Assembly: GCF_001613065.1 (NCBI RefSeq)
Contig: NZ_BDBQ01000005.1
Coordinates: forward strand, 1-64,000
DNA from: Nocardia miyunensis NBRC 108239
Lineage (GTDB): Bacteria; Actinomycetota; Actinomycetes; Mycobacteriales; Mycobacteriaceae
Direction of reading: 5' to 3'
Length of the DNA: 64,000 bases
The position numbers and the translations under genes were made by a program. Every line of letters begins with the position of its first letter. The first letter of the stretch is position 1. The notes beneath the pieces were generated by a model. It was not told the DNA's origin. It worked only from the letters and a program-made list of their open reading frames with translations, and searched no databases. Below, piece after piece: positions 30,922 to 41,382 of this stretch.

Positions 30922-31271
30922 TCCCCGGGTAGATCTGGGTCCTGCTTCGATGTTTATTGGTCTTGCTGTTGTCACTGGCTGGTCACGAGTCATATCGGGC
31001 CCCAGCATCCGTTGTGTTACAGATCCTCGAAACTTTTTCGGCAGCCGTAGAATTCATCACAAAACCGGCGGTCTGATTCAGAACCGCTATCAACTTCGCG
31101 GTGTCGCCCTCGGCTGTCATGGCTCCTACCTTCGCGCCGCTGTCTGTGAATCCCTGAGGTGCTGCCTGTGAATCAAATCCGTTGGGACTGGCAGATTCCC
31201 AACGGAATCCTTAACGTTCGCTGGGAGCGGTCGCATTGCCGCAGGGTGCGGGTGGGTAGAGGATCACGGAT
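30922..31271. promoter_or_regulatory. divergent promoter region
   Basis: A 350-bp, comparatively AT-rich gap between two divergent genes. It carries a perfect 10-bp inverted repeat, TCCGTTGGGA (31178-31187) and TCCCAACGGA (31197-31206), with a 9-nt spacer, about 65 bp before the DUF4282-like gene. This could be an operator or a short terminator. No small ORF with a ribosome site was found. Confidence 0.45.
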
Positions 31272-31826
31272 ATGACCGATGACACGGGTGAACCCGTGAC
31301 CGCGGATCCGGATGGGGAGTACCTCGCCTGGCGCGAATCCGTGTCCCGGCGGCTGCCGCTGCGCTCGCGCGGCGCGGGTGAGGAGCCGCGCGCGGAGCCC
31401 TTCCGCAGCCCGGGCGCGTTCCGCGAGTGGTGCGGATCCGCCGCGCGGGCCCTGCTCGACGTGCAGTTCGCCCGGCCCGCGACCCGCACCCTGCTGCCGC
31501 TGGCCTACATCCTGGGCCTGGCCTTCGCTCTCGCGGTGCCGATCGTGCTGACGGTGCTGCTGTGGCAGTTCTCACTACCGCTGGGGATCGCATTTCTGGT
31601 GGTGGTCGCGGCGCCGCTGGGACTCACCATCGCGGCGGTGGTGCGGCTGGCGCTGGAGTTCCTGGTGAACGCCGCGCGCCTGGCCGGACGCGTCGAGCAC
31701 ATCACCGATCTGGCGGACGACCTGTTCCAGGCGCTCTCGGATGTGGCCGAACCGGTCAACCAGCTGTCCGAGGATGTGCGAGCGGTGCAGTTCTGGCGGT
31801 TCCGCAGGCGGTCGGATCGAAAATAA
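31272..31826 (+). CDS. DUF4282-like membrane protein
   Basis: A 184-residue protein: a soluble, Arg/Gly-rich N-terminal 60 residues, ALLDVQFARPATRTLLPLAY leading into two membrane helices (about residues 77-97 and 100-125), then a C-terminal amphipathic helix RVEHITDLADDLFQALSD. The sequence before the first helix (D-QF-RPATRTLLPLAYIL) fits the DUF4282 family, whose role is unknown. Stands alone between two regulators. Family assignment is moderate. Confidence 0.65.
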   Translation: MTDDTGEPVTADPDGEYLAWRESVSRRLPLRSRGAGEEPRAEPFRSPGAFREWCGSAARALLDVQFARPATRTLLPLAYILGLAFALAVPIVLTVLLWQFSLPLGIAFLVVVAAPLGLTIAAVVRLALEFLVNAARLAGRVEHITDLADDLFQALSDVAEPVNQLSEDVRAVQFWRFRRRSDRK

Positions 31827-32010
31827 TCCTGATTGGCCCACCTGTGCGGTTGGCGTGAATGCGCCACAACCCGATCGGGAGATCGTTTTGTTGTGCGACA
31901 ATCCGAACTCGGGTCCGGGAAGCCGAATCCGGTACCGCATAAGGGTTTTTGCCGTTCGGTGTGCCGCGCTGGGCGAGTACGATCGACGCACGGGACACAG
32001 GGGGAAGTAC

Positions 32011-32889
32011 ATGGGCCTACCGCACGGCATCACCGGTTCGACGATGCCCCGACGTCAGCTGGGCCGACGGCTCCGCGATCTGCGCAATCGAGCCCGTCTG
32101 ACCACGCGAGTGGCGGCGCAGCGCCTGGAATGGTCCGAGGCCAAGATCTGGCGCATCGAAACCGGGCAGACCTCGTTGCGCGGCTTGGACGTCGAGGCCA
32201 TGTGCAAGATCTACGGCGCGGCCCCGGAGGCGGCCGAACCACTCATCGCGCTGGCCCGCGAGACCAAGGCGCGCGGCTGGTGGACCGAGTACAGCGATGT
32301 GATCCCCGAGGGTTTCGAGGTGTACCTGGGTCTCGAGGAGGCCGCCACACACCTGGCCACCTACGAGAACGAGCTGGTCCCCGGCCTGCTGCAGACCCCG
32401 GACTATGCCCGCGCGTTGCTGACCGGCGCACGCCCGAACATCTCGGCCACCGAGGCCGATCGGCGGGTGGCGGTGCGCGTCGCGCGTCAGTCGGTGCTCA
32501 CCCGTAGCTCCAAACCCCTTCGGCTGGAGGCGATGATCACCGAGGCGTTGCTGTGGCACCGCGTCGGGGGTGTCGGCGTGATGGCCGCCCAGCTCGACCA
32601 CCTGCGCCGCCTGTGCGAGTTACCCAATATCGAGATCCGGGTCGTGCCAACCGATTCCGGCTATCACGAGGGTATGGAGTCGGGCCGCTTCAGCCTACTC
32701 GAATTCGACGACGCCCCAGGTGAATTGGCCGAACCTCCGGTCGTCTTCGTGCAGAACTACACCGGCGCGGCCTATTTCGACAAGGAACACGAGATCACTC
32801 GCTACCGTGAGGCTTTCGCCAGTATCCGCTCGGTCGCCATCGATGCCCGCCGGCCGCTCGAGCAGGCCCGCGCGGGCCTGGCCGCATAA
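32011..32889 (+). CDS. XRE-family regulator with DUF5753 domain
   Basis: A 292-residue transcriptional regulator. Residues about 13-70 form an XRE helix-turn-helix (RRQLGRRLRDLRNRARLTTR, AQRLEWSEAKIWRIETGQT), and the rest is the DUF5753 sensor-like domain (LATYENELVPGLLQTPDYARAL, RQSVLTR, VQNYTGAAYFDKEHEITRY). ATG 32011 follows GGGGGAAG. In Streptomyces and relatives such proteins are often paired with a small DUF397 protein; none is adjacent here. Confidence 0.9.
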   Translation: MGLPHGITGSTMPRRQLGRRLRDLRNRARLTTRVAAQRLEWSEAKIWRIETGQTSLRGLDVEAMCKIYGAAPEAAEPLIALARETKARGWWTEYSDVIPEGFEVYLGLEEAATHLATYENELVPGLLQTPDYARALLTGARPNISATEADRRVAVRVARQSVLTRSSKPLRLEAMITEALLWHRVGGVGVMAAQLDHLRRLCELPNIEIRVVPTDSGYHEGMESGRFSLLEFDDAPGELAEPPVVFVQNYTGAAYFDKEHEITRYREAFASIRSVAIDARRPLEQARAGLAA

Positions 32890-32938
32890 CCGCGGCAACT
32901 GATTTCGCACATCCGGCGGCACGCGCGAGGCGGGTAGC

Positions 32939-33340
32939 TCAGAGCGTTTGCCCGAGGATTTCTCGGTGGGTGCGGGCCGAGTCGGCGTGGACGGCGCGGC
33001 CCTTGTCGGTGAGGCAGACGAAGATGGCGCGGCGGTCGTCGCTGCACATGCTGCGGCTCACCAGGCCGTCACGTTCGAGGCGGGCGACCGCGCGGGACAG
33101 GGCGCTCTGACTCAGGTAGATGTCGGCGGCCAGATCGCTCATCCGGTACGTCTCACAGGCGGCGTCGACCAGGCGGTCGAGCGTTTCGAACTCACTCAGG
33201 CCGATGCGGTGCCGGTGCTGCAACTCCTTCTCCAGAGCGCAGGACACCGTCGCGTGCTTGTCCAGGAGTTCGCGCCATTGCGCCACCAGCTCGGTGGATG
33301 CCGCCGCTCGGGGCGCTGACGCTGTCGACGCCTTCGTCAT
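32939..33340 (-). CDS. MarR-family repressor
   Basis: A 133-residue winged-helix regulator: ELLDKHATVSCALEKELQ dimer helix, YRMSDLAADIYLSQSALSRAV recognition region, and the wing DGLVSRSMCSDDRRAIFVCLTDKG. Divergent from the MFS transporter at 33427 with only 86 bp between the starts, containing a perfect 26-bp palindrome. This is the standard layout of a MarR protein controlling an adjacent drug exporter and itself, released by ligand binding. Confidence 0.9.
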   Translation of the reverse strand: MTKASTASAPRAAASTELVAQWRELLDKHATVSCALEKELQHRHRIGLSEFETLDRLVDAACETYRMSDLAADIYLSQSALSRAVARLERDGLVSRSMCSDDRRAIFVCLTDKGRAVHADSARTHREILGQTL

Positions 33341-33377
33341 GCCGTCATCCTAGTGTGCCGGACCGAACAATGCAAAC

Positions 33378-33403
33378 GCATTAAATGCTTGCACATTTAA
33401 TGC
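33378..33403. promoter_or_regulatory. palindromic operator between MarR and MFS genes
   Basis: GCATTAAATG (33378-33387), 6-bp spacer CTTGCA, CATTTAATGC (33394-33403): a perfect 10-bp inverted repeat in an AT-rich island within GC-rich DNA, centred between the two divergent start codons. Size and form fit a MarR dimer site. Confidence 0.8.
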
Positions 33404-33426
33404 ACACGCAAGTAATGTTCCGGGTC

Positions 33427-34902
33427 ATGACTTCCACGGCAACGTTCTCGGCAAGCTCGACTGCCGATACTCAGTGGTCGGCGCGCCTGTGGGGCATGCT
33501 GATCACGCTGTGCATCGTGCTGTTCCTCGACGGACTCGACGTTTCGATGATCGGTGTCGCCCTGCCGTCCATCGGTAAAGATCTGCATCTGGGCACCTCT
33601 ACCCTGCAATGGCTGGTCAGCGGCTACGTGCTGGGTTACGGCGGGTTGCTGCTGCTCGGCGGGCGCACCGCCGACCTGCTCGGCCGCCGCCGCGTCTTCC
33701 TGATCGCGCTGGGCGTGTTCGCCCTCGCCTCACTCGCGGGCGGGCTGGTCAGCTCGGCCGCACTGCTGATCGCGACCCGGTTCATCAAGGGTCTGGCCGC
33801 GGCGTTCACCGCGCCGACCGGCCTGTCGATCATCACCACCAACTTCGCCGAGGGCCCGGCCCGCAACCGGGCGCTGTCCATCTACACCGTGTTCGGTGCG
33901 GGCGGCTACTCGATGGGCCTGGTGTTCGGCGGCCTGATGACCGGACTCGGCTGGCGCTGGACGTTCCTGCTGCCGGTGCCGATCGCCCTGGCCGCGCTGA
34001 TCGCCGCGGCGATCCTGGTGCCCCGCGACACTCGCGCGCAGGAGGGCGGACACGATCTGCTCGGTGCGCTGCTGTCCACCGCGGGCATGCTGCTGCTGGT
34101 CTACACCGTGGTCTCCGCGCCGCAGGCCGGATGGGGTTCGGCGCGCACGGTCGGTTCGTTCGCGGCGGTGGCGGCGCTGTTCATCGGGTTCGTGGCGGTG
34201 GAGAAGCGGGTGCGGCATCCGCTGATCCGGCTCGGCATCCTGCGCCGCGCGACGCTGGTGCGGGCGAGTCTGGTCATCGTCGCGCTGGCCGGGTCCTACT
34301 TCAGCTGGCAGTTCATCGTGACGCTCTATATGCAGGACACGCTGCACTGGTCGCCGCTACAACTGGCCATGGCGCTGCTGCCCGTGGGCCTGCTGGTGGC
34401 GCTGTCCTCGGTGTTCTCCGACAAGCTGGTCGACCGGTTCGGCACCGGCCCGATCATCGCGGTCACCATGATCGCGATGAGCATCGGCTACCTGCTGTTC
34501 CTGCGGGTGAACACGCACCCGTCCTATCTGACGGTCATCCTGCCCGCGGTCCTGCTGGTCGGCATCGGCTGGATCGGCTTCCCGTCGATCAACATCCAGG
34601 CCACCGCCGGTATCGATGACGACGAACAGGGCTTGGCCGCCGGAGTGTTGCAGACCTCGATGCAGGTCGGCGCGGCGATCGTCCTGGCGATCAACACCGC
34701 GATCATCGCCTCCGGGGCGCACGGCGACGCCTCGCCCGCCGCCGTCCTGAGCGGCTACCGTCCCGGCCTGATCTTCGTCGGCGTGGTGGCGATCATCGGC
34801 GCACTGGTGGCGCTGACCCACTTCCTGCCCGCCCGCCGCGCGGCGGAGCCGGTCGATGACCTCGACGACGAGCCGGAACGGGAGGAACTCGCGGCGGCCT
34901 GA
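33427..34902 (+). CDS. MFS drug:H+ antiporter, DHA2 (14-TMS) type
   Basis: A 491-residue transporter with about 14 membrane helices. Motif A appears as GGRTADLLGRRRVF and motif C-like features as GGYSMGLVFGGLMTGLGWRWTFL. The first helix has DGLDVSMIGVALPSIGKDL, typical of EmrB/QacA-type exporters. ATG 33427 (MTSTATFSAS) is preferred over the in-frame ATG at 33385, because the latter would place the operator palindrome in coding sequence. Probably repressed by the divergent MarR protein and induced by its ligand. Confidence 0.9.
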   Translation: MTSTATFSASSTADTQWSARLWGMLITLCIVLFLDGLDVSMIGVALPSIGKDLHLGTSTLQWLVSGYVLGYGGLLLLGGRTADLLGRRRVFLIALGVFALASLAGGLVSSAALLIATRFIKGLAAAFTAPTGLSIITTNFAEGPARNRALSIYTVFGAGGYSMGLVFGGLMTGLGWRWTFLLPVPIALAALIAAAILVPRDTRAQEGGHDLLGALLSTAGMLLLVYTVVSAPQAGWGSARTVGSFAAVAALFIGFVAVEKRVRHPLIRLGILRRATLVRASLVIVALAGSYFSWQFIVTLYMQDTLHWSPLQLAMALLPVGLLVALSSVFSDKLVDRFGTGPIIAVTMIAMSIGYLLFLRVNTHPSYLTVILPAVLLVGIGWIGFPSINIQATAGIDDDEQGLAAGVLQTSMQVGAAIVLAINTAIIASGAHGDASPAAVLSGYRPGLIFVGVVAIIGALVALTHFLPARRAAEPVDDLDDEPEREELAAA

Positions 34903-34917
34903 AAATCAGCCGGTAAG

Positions 34918-34964
34918 GTGAAACCCCTGGTGGACGAACATGATTCGGCCACCGGGGGTTTCAC
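34918..34964. terminator. bidirectional terminator hairpin
   Basis: GTGAAACCCCTGGTGG (34918-34933) and CCACCGGGGGTTTCAC (34949-34964) form a 16-bp stem with one mismatch, between the convergent MFS gene and rmlC. Confidence 0.8.
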
Positions 34965-34968
34965 GCTG

Positions 34969-35529
34969 TCAGGCGCGCAACGTGCGAAGGCTCGGCGCCG
35001 CAGCGTCTTTCGGGGAGCGGACGTAGGTCAGCGGCTGTCCGTCGCGGCCGGTGGTGGGCCAGTCGATGGCGAGGTCCGGATCGAAAGCGTCTATGTCGCG
35101 GTCGAATTCGGGGGAGTACTCCAGGGAGCACAGGTAGGTGGCGGTGGAGCCGTCCGCGAGGGACAGCAGCGCGTGGCCGAGGCCGTCGGAGAGGTAGACC
35201 GAGCGGCGGTCGGTGTCATCGATCAGCACGGTGTCCCAGGTGCCGAAGGTGGGCGAGTCGGGGCGCAGGTCCACCACCACGTCCAGGAACGCGCCGCGCA
35301 CGCAGGTCACGTATTTCGCCTGGCCGGGCGGGGTTTCGGTGTAGTGGATGCCGCGCAGCACACCGGCCGCGGACACCGAGGTGTTCACCTGCCGCAGATC
35401 GAACGGCCGCCCGACGGCCTTCTCGAACTCCGATGCCTTGAACGATTCGAGGAAGACCCCGCGATCGTCGGAGTGCAGCCTCGGCGTGAACTCCCAGGCG
35501 CCGGGTACGGACAACTCGCGAATCTGCAT
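34969..35529 (-). CDS. rmlC: dTDP-4-dehydrorhamnose 3,5-epimerase RmlC
   Basis: A 186-residue cupin epimerase, third step of dTDP-L-rhamnose synthesis, which supplies the rhamnose linker of arabinogalactan. The residues expected in the active site are at the canonical positions: His62 (GVLRGIHY), Lys72 (GQAKYV) and Tyr132 (STATYLCS). It lies 1 nt downstream of rmlA on the same strand, so the two are co-transcribed. Slightly shorter than the M. tuberculosis protein at the C-terminus. Confidence 0.95.
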   Translation of the reverse strand: MQIRELSVPGAWEFTPRLHSDDRGVFLESFKASEFEKAVGRPFDLRQVNTSVSAAGVLRGIHYTETPPGQAKYVTCVRGAFLDVVVDLRPDSPTFGTWDTVLIDDTDRRSVYLSDGLGHALLSLADGSTATYLCSLEYSPEFDRDIDAFDPDLAIDWPTTGRDGQPLTYVRSPKDAAAPSLRTLRA

Positions 35530-35530
35530 A

Positions 35531-36430
35531 TCACCAATCCTGTTCGTATTCCGGCGGACTCGTCTCGCGCCCGCGGGCGGGCAGGCCTAGCAGATAATCG
35601 CCGTAGCCCGAGCGGATCAGCGGTGCGGCCAGCCGCGCCAGCTGCTCGTCGTCGATATAGCCCATCCGCCACGCGACCTCTTCCGGCGCACCGATTTTCA
35701 GGCCCTGGCGCTGCTCGATCGTACGAACGTAGTTGGCGGCGTCCAGCATCGAGTCGAAGGTTCCGGTGTCCAGCCAGGCGGTGCCGCGGGCCAGCACGTC
35801 CACCCGGAGTCTGCCCTGTTCCAGATAGATCCGGTTGATATCGCTGATCTCGTATTCGCCACGCGCGGAAGGCTGTAGCGCACGGGCGATCTCGACGACC
35901 TCGTTGTCGTAGAAGTACAGCCCCGGGACGGCGTAGCTCGAGCGCGGCTTCGCGGGCTTCTCCTCGATGGAAATCGCACGGCCGTCGGCGAATTCGACCA
36001 CACCGTAACGGGTGGGATCGGACACCGAGTAGGCGAAGATCGCGCCGCCGTCGATCCGATGGAACCGCCGCAGCCGCGTGCCCAGGCCGGGCCCGTAGAA
36101 GATGTTGTCGCCCAGCACGAGTGCGGCCGGTTCGGTGCCGATGTGATCCGCGCCGAGCACGAACGCCCGCGCGAGCCCGTCCGGTTTCGGCTGCACGACG
36201 TAGCTGATCGAGATGCCGAACTGCGATCCGTCACCGAGCAGCCGAGCGAAGCTGGGAGCGTCCTCGGGCGTGGTGATGATCAGGATGTCCCGGATACCGG
36301 CCAGCATGAGGGTCGAGAGCGGGTAGTACACCATCGGTTTGTCGTAGACCGGGACCAGCTGCTTGCTCACACCGCGCGTGATCGGGTGCAGCCGTGTCCC
36401 GGTGCCACCGGCCAGGATGATTCCGCGCAT
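35531..36430 (-). CDS. rmlA: glucose-1-phosphate thymidylyltransferase RmlA
   Basis: A 299-residue nucleotidyltransferase, the first step of dTDP-rhamnose synthesis. The N-terminal [18 protein letters not shown] holds the nucleotide-binding G-G-GTRL motif; [28 protein letters not shown] and [12 protein letters not shown] follow in family order. Full length. Together with rmlC (downstream, minus strand) and rmlB (38791, plus strand) it leaves only rmlD outside the window. Divergent from the esterase at 36659, with a long inverted repeat between them. Confidence 0.96.
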   Translation of the reverse strand: MRGIILAGGTGTRLHPITRGVSKQLVPVYDKPMVYYPLSTLMLAGIRDILIITTPEDAPSFARLLGDGSQFGISISYVVQPKPDGLARAFVLGADHIGTEPAALVLGDNIFYGPGLGTRLRRFHRIDGGAIFAYSVSDPTRYGVVEFADGRAISIEEKPAKPRSSYAVPGLYFYDNEVVEIARALQPSARGEYEISDINRIYLEQGRLRVDVLARGTAWLDTGTFDSMLDAANYVRTIEQRQGLKIGAPEEVAWRMGYIDDEQLARLAAPLIRSGYGDYLLGLPARGRETSPPEYEQDW

Positions 36431-36536
36431 GTCTCAGGAGTCTGCCAGCCACCGGGAGACAGGGCTCGATGAGGTTCCGAGTCGGCGACGAAACTGTCAC
36501 GGGGGGTTACGCGGGACTCGATCCGGCCGATCCATA

Positions 36537-36569
36537 TTCTGTGGACCACGTGCGGCGTGGTCCACAGAA
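36537..36569. promoter_or_regulatory. perfect 14-bp inverted repeat in divergent promoter
   Basis: TTCTGTGGACCACG (36537-36550), spacer TGCGG, CGTGGTCCACAGAA (36556-36569). It sits about 107 bp before rmlA and 90 bp before the esterase, so it could be an operator for both or a transcript hairpin. A second, shorter repeat, AACTCCGG and CCGGAGTT, lies at 36612-36646, directly before the esterase start. Confidence 0.55.
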
Positions 36570-36658
36570 ATGGCACTGTGTGAGATGTCAGCGCCGACAA
36601 CTCGCCGCCGGAACTCCGGTTGCTGGTCATGCGGCGCGCCGGAGTTAGGTGGTGCGTG

Positions 36659-37657
36659 ATGGCGACCGTTCGAGTGCTGGAATCCGGACCGGGTGTCGTG
36701 GCGAATCCGGATGGGAGCAGTCTGACCTCCCGAATGTTGCTGCTCGCTTGCCGAGGCGTCGTCGGCCCCGTCGTGCGGCACTGCCCGGTCACCCCGCTGA
36801 CCATGCCGCTCGCGCGCATGCTCGTCGACGGACTGGCCGCGCTGCGCCCGGGGCCGAGCGGTGTGGAACGAGAACAGGTGCGGCTCAACGGTTTCCGAAT
36901 GGAGATCCTGCGTCCCGCCGGAGCTCGCAAGGCACTGCACGACGGCGCGGTCATGTACATGCACGGCGGCGGATTCTTCCTGTGCGGCCTGGACACGCAT
37001 CGTCCGGTCGCGGCCGCGCTCGCCCGGCGCACGGGCCTGGCGGTGGTCAACGTCGAATACCGCCAGCTGCCGGGCGCGTCCATCCTCGATTCGGTCCAGG
37101 ACTGCCTGACCGCGTATCGCTGGCTGCTGCGGCACGGGGCCGATCCGGCGCGGATCGTCTTCGCCGGTGACTCGGCCGGTGGGTATCTGAGTTTCGCGAC
37201 CGCGTTGCGCGCGGTCGAGATCGGTCTGCCGACCCCGGCCGGGCTGGTGGGCCTGTCGCCGCTGCTGGATCTGGACTGCGCGGCGAAACAGGATTACATG
37301 AACGTCGACCGCGATCCCTACATTCCGCTGTGCGGACTCGAGCACGTGGTCGAATACGGCGCGAAGGTGGCGGGCCGGCTGGACCCGGCGCTCTCTCCGG
37401 TCAACGGCGCGCTGGCGAGTCTGCCCCCGGCGCTGCTGATCGTCGGCGAGGACGAATTACTGCGCTACGACTGCGAATTGATGGCCGATCGGCTCACCGC
37501 GGCCGGGGTGCCGAACTCCCTCGAGCTGTGGCGCGGTCAGGTGCACGCGTTCATGAGCATCCTGCCGAACATGCCCGAGAGCCGGTCGGTCCTGGGCCGG
37601 GTGGCGCGTTTCGTGCGGGCCCGGATCGAGGCGGAACCTTCCGAGCGCACCGCGTGA
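36659..37657 (+). CDS. HSL-family alpha/beta hydrolase (lipase/esterase)
   Basis: A 332-residue esterase of the hormone-sensitive-lipase family. Oxyanion motif HGGG begins at His102; nucleophile motif GDSAGG gives Ser172; the Asp is expected in EDELLRYD and the His in GQVHAF. ATG 36659 (MATVRVLES) is used, preceded by AGGTGG; an in-frame ATG at 36620 is less likely. No signal peptide. In this clade such enzymes hydrolyse short acyl esters or host lipids; the substrate is not indicated by context. Confidence 0.85.
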   Translation: MATVRVLESGPGVVANPDGSSLTSRMLLLACRGVVGPVVRHCPVTPLTMPLARMLVDGLAALRPGPSGVEREQVRLNGFRMEILRPAGARKALHDGAVMYMHGGGFFLCGLDTHRPVAAALARRTGLAVVNVEYRQLPGASILDSVQDCLTAYRWLLRHGADPARIVFAGDSAGGYLSFATALRAVEIGLPTPAGLVGLSPLLDLDCAAKQDYMNVDRDPYIPLCGLEHVVEYGAKVAGRLDPALSPVNGALASLPPALLIVGEDELLRYDCELMADRLTAAGVPNSLELWRGQVHAFMSILPNMPESRSVLGRVARFVRARIEAEPSERTA

Positions 37658-37715
37658 GAGTTCGCGTGCCGCCGCATTGTTCGCCACGAGGCAGCCGCAC
37701 GACCTGAATGAGAAA

Positions 37716-37750
37716 GCACCCCCGCACTGTCGACTCGTGCGGGGGTGCTG
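37716..37750. terminator. bidirectional terminator hairpin
   Basis: AGCACCCCCGCAC (37716-37728) and GTGCGGGGGTGCT (37738-37750) form a perfect 13-bp stem, with AAA before it and TGTT after it, between convergent genes. Confidence 0.8.
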
Positions 37751-37766
37751 TTCGTCTCGAGCGGTA

Positions 37767-38480
37767 TTACTTGCTCTTGGACGGGGCGAACGGCGCGTTG
37801 ATCGTGGTGAAGTACTGCGCCGCGGCCAGGATCGCGACCGGGGCGGTCACCAGCAGCTGACCCGCGAGGGTGCCCAGCGCGCCGACGGCGATGATGCCGC
37901 CCATGCAGCCGATCACGGCAGCCGGAACGAACGCGCCGAACAGGCCCACGATGGTCGCCGCCGCGACGGTCGCGCCGGCGATACCGCCGAGGACACAACC
38001 CACAGCGCCACCGGACAGACCGCCGACCAGGGTGCCGACGGTGGCACCGGTGGAGATGGTGTCCTTCATCCGGTTCCAGGCCGCCTGCTCACGGTCGTAC
38101 GGGGTCTTCCAGGGCGCGGTGTCCTGGTAGGGCAGGTCGACCGGCTTGTAGACCGCGTGCTGGACGTCGAACTGCGGCGTCAGGGTCGCGGTGTGACCGG
38201 CGATGTTCGCCGCGATCGGGAACTCGAAATCGTCCACCCGGAACTTCAGCGGAGTTCCGGCCAGCACGGTGCCGTTGGCGGCCTTGATCTTGAACACGCC
38301 GTTCTCGACGTCCATCGAACCGGCATCGGTCTTGATGATGGTCGAGGTCTTGGTGGTGTTGGCCTTGTAGTTGACCGCGCCGTTGTCGGCGGTGGCCGGG
38401 GCCGCGTTCACGGTGCCTGCGGTGATGCCGAGCGCGGCGATCAGCAGGGCCGACGTCGCGGCGAATTTCCTCATCAACAT
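37767..38480 (-). CDS. secreted Gly/Ala-rich protein, function unknown
   Basis: A 237-residue protein with a signal peptide (MLMRKFAATSALLIAALG, cleavage expected after TVNAAPA). A beta-rich segment of about 100 residues follows (DVENGVFKIKAANGT, FRVDDFEFPIAANIAGHTATLTP), then a PYDREQAAWNRMKD stretch and a long Gly/Ala-rich hydrophobic C-terminal half with GxxxG-type spacing that could enter a membrane. It resembles a secreted family common in Nocardia, possibly the one called DUF8020; that name is from memory. Start chosen for the signal peptide and GAGG upstream. Confidence 0.7.
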   Translation of the reverse strand: MLMRKFAATSALLIAALGITAGTVNAAPATADNGAVNYKANTTKTSTIIKTDAGSMDVENGVFKIKAANGTVLAGTPLKFRVDDFEFPIAANIAGHTATLTPQFDVQHAVYKPVDLPYQDTAPWKTPYDREQAAWNRMKDTISTGATVGTLVGGLSGGAVGCVLGGIAGATVAAATIVGLFGAFVPAAVIGCMGGIIAVGALGTLAGQLLVTAPVAILAAAQYFTTINAPFAPSKSK

Positions 38481-39792
<1,312 letters not shown>

Positions 39793-39816
39793 TCGTCCCC
39801 CGCCGCGTTCGGCGCG

Positions 39817-41382
39817 TCAGCCCCAGACCATGAAGTGGTACTTCAGGACCGCGGCCACCAGCGCCACGATCGTCGCGACGACGATCACCACGGCCGGGCC
39901 GCGCGCCGGTGTGCGGCCCGCGGAGTCGCTCAGCCGCAACGGCATCCAGCGCAGCAGCACCGCCAGGCCGACGATGGCCAGCGGTACGAAGTAGCGTCCC
40001 TGCACACCGTCGACGAGGTAGTACCCGACCGGCGAGAAGGACATGTACAACGTCACGTAGATCATCGCGACGCTCGCCACGACCACCAGCGCGACGATCG
40101 CGGTGCGCGGGTGCGCCGCGGACATCCGCTCGGCGATCCCGGCGCTCACCGCGAACGCCAGCAGGCAGGCCAGCACCGACAGCGCCGGAACCTCGACGTA
40201 GGAGAAGCCGAGCTCACCGAAGAACTGGGTGAACCAGTGCTGATCCCGGAGCCAGACGCTGTGGTAGAAGATCTGCGTGAACTGCCACGGATGGCCGAGG
40301 ATGAACTGCAGCTGATCGCCCGTCCGCACCGAATACCATTGCGCCCGAGGCCGCATCAGGCCCATCCCGTCACCGGTCGGCGCGGCGATCTTCATCCACG
40401 CCGCGAACAGTGCCGCGCCGAGAATCGCGAAGAACCAGGGGATCCAGCGCAACGCGCGGCGGAATCCGTACTGCCGCGCGGGAATCAGCGCGACCAGCAT
40501 CGCCAGCAGCACGTAGGTCGGTTTGCTCAACGGTAGCGCGATCGTGGCGATCAGGGCCGCGACCACCTCGCCGCGGGACAGCCGCGCGTTCAGGAACAGG
40601 CCCTTGACCACCAGGCAGGACACCAGCACGGCCAGCGCGTTGGTGATCGTGTCGGCGGTGACCGTACCGGCCTGGAACAGCGCGATCGGCAGCACCGACA
40701 CCGTGAACGCCAGCCACTGCACCCGATATCCGCGCAACGCGCGCAGCCCGAAGCCGACCAGCACGAGATAGGCGAGCAGTCCGGCGAGCCTGGTCAGCAT
40801 GACCGTCTGCCCGACGTTCAGCCCGGTCGCCTCGGCGATGCGCAGGCCCGCGGCCGCGGGCAGGTACGGAACCGGGGAGTAGGCGGCGGTATTGGTGAAC
40901 CACATCTCCTTGGTCGCCGAGGACACCGGCGCGTCCCCGAGCCGGTTGTACTGCGCACGACCGGCCGACAGCGGCGCGGGCTCGGGCGGTTTGCGGTTGT
41001 AGTCCTTGAACGCGTAGTTCATCATCGCGTCGACGCTGACCGGGATCTGCCCGCCGTAGGCCACGCCGCGCGAGTCGGTGATCCGCTGCGGCTCGAATCC
41101 GCCGTGCGCGACCTGATAGGCGCGGCCGAATTGGGTGAGTTCGTCGTGTCCCCAGAACGGCGGCGTCACCACGGTGAACACCGCGCCGAAGACCGCGGCG
41201 ATCAACACGAAGGCCAGCGCGCCCGGGCCCAAGTGTCGCCGCACTCGGCCCAGCATGGCGCTCGCGCGGCTCATTCTGGGTGAATCCGCCTGTGGCGCAG
41301 CATCTTCGGGCTTTTCTCCGATGTTCGTCCCGGCGGCGTCGGCGGGCGATCGGTAGGCTTCGGGTTCCGCCTGCGTGGTCAT
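39817..41382 (-). CDS. DUF2142-family polytopic membrane protein
   Basis: A 521-residue membrane protein: a soluble N-terminal tail of about 50 residues, then about 11-12 hydrophobic helices, with a large extracytoplasmic loop after the first helix (VTPPFWGHDELTQFGRAYQ, ALSAGR-like PLSAGRAQYNRLG). The DE pair near the first loop and overall layout match DUF2142/GT-C-like proteins that are thought to transfer sugars from polyprenyl donors. Its ATG overlaps the stop of the upstream GT2 gene (ATGA), so the two form an operon: the GT2 would make a polyprenyl-phosphate sugar and this protein would use it. Confidence 0.82.
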   Translation of the reverse strand: MTTQAEPEAYRSPADAAGTNIGEKPEDAAPQADSPRMSRASAMLGRVRRHLGPGALAFVLIAAVFGAVFTVVTPPFWGHDELTQFGRAYQVAHGGFEPQRITDSRGVAYGGQIPVSVDAMMNYAFKDYNRKPPEPAPLSAGRAQYNRLGDAPVSSATKEMWFTNTAAYSPVPYLPAAAGLRIAEATGLNVGQTVMLTRLAGLLAYLVLVGFGLRALRGYRVQWLAFTVSVLPIALFQAGTVTADTITNALAVLVSCLVVKGLFLNARLSRGEVVAALIATIALPLSKPTYVLLAMLVALIPARQYGFRRALRWIPWFFAILGAALFAAWMKIAAPTGDGMGLMRPRAQWYSVRTGDQLQFILGHPWQFTQIFYHSVWLRDQHWFTQFFGELGFSYVEVPALSVLACLLAFAVSAGIAERMSAAHPRTAIVALVVVASVAMIYVTLYMSFSPVGYYLVDGVQGRYFVPLAIVGLAVLLRWMPLRLSDSAGRTPARGPAVVIVVATIVALVAAVLKYHFMVWG

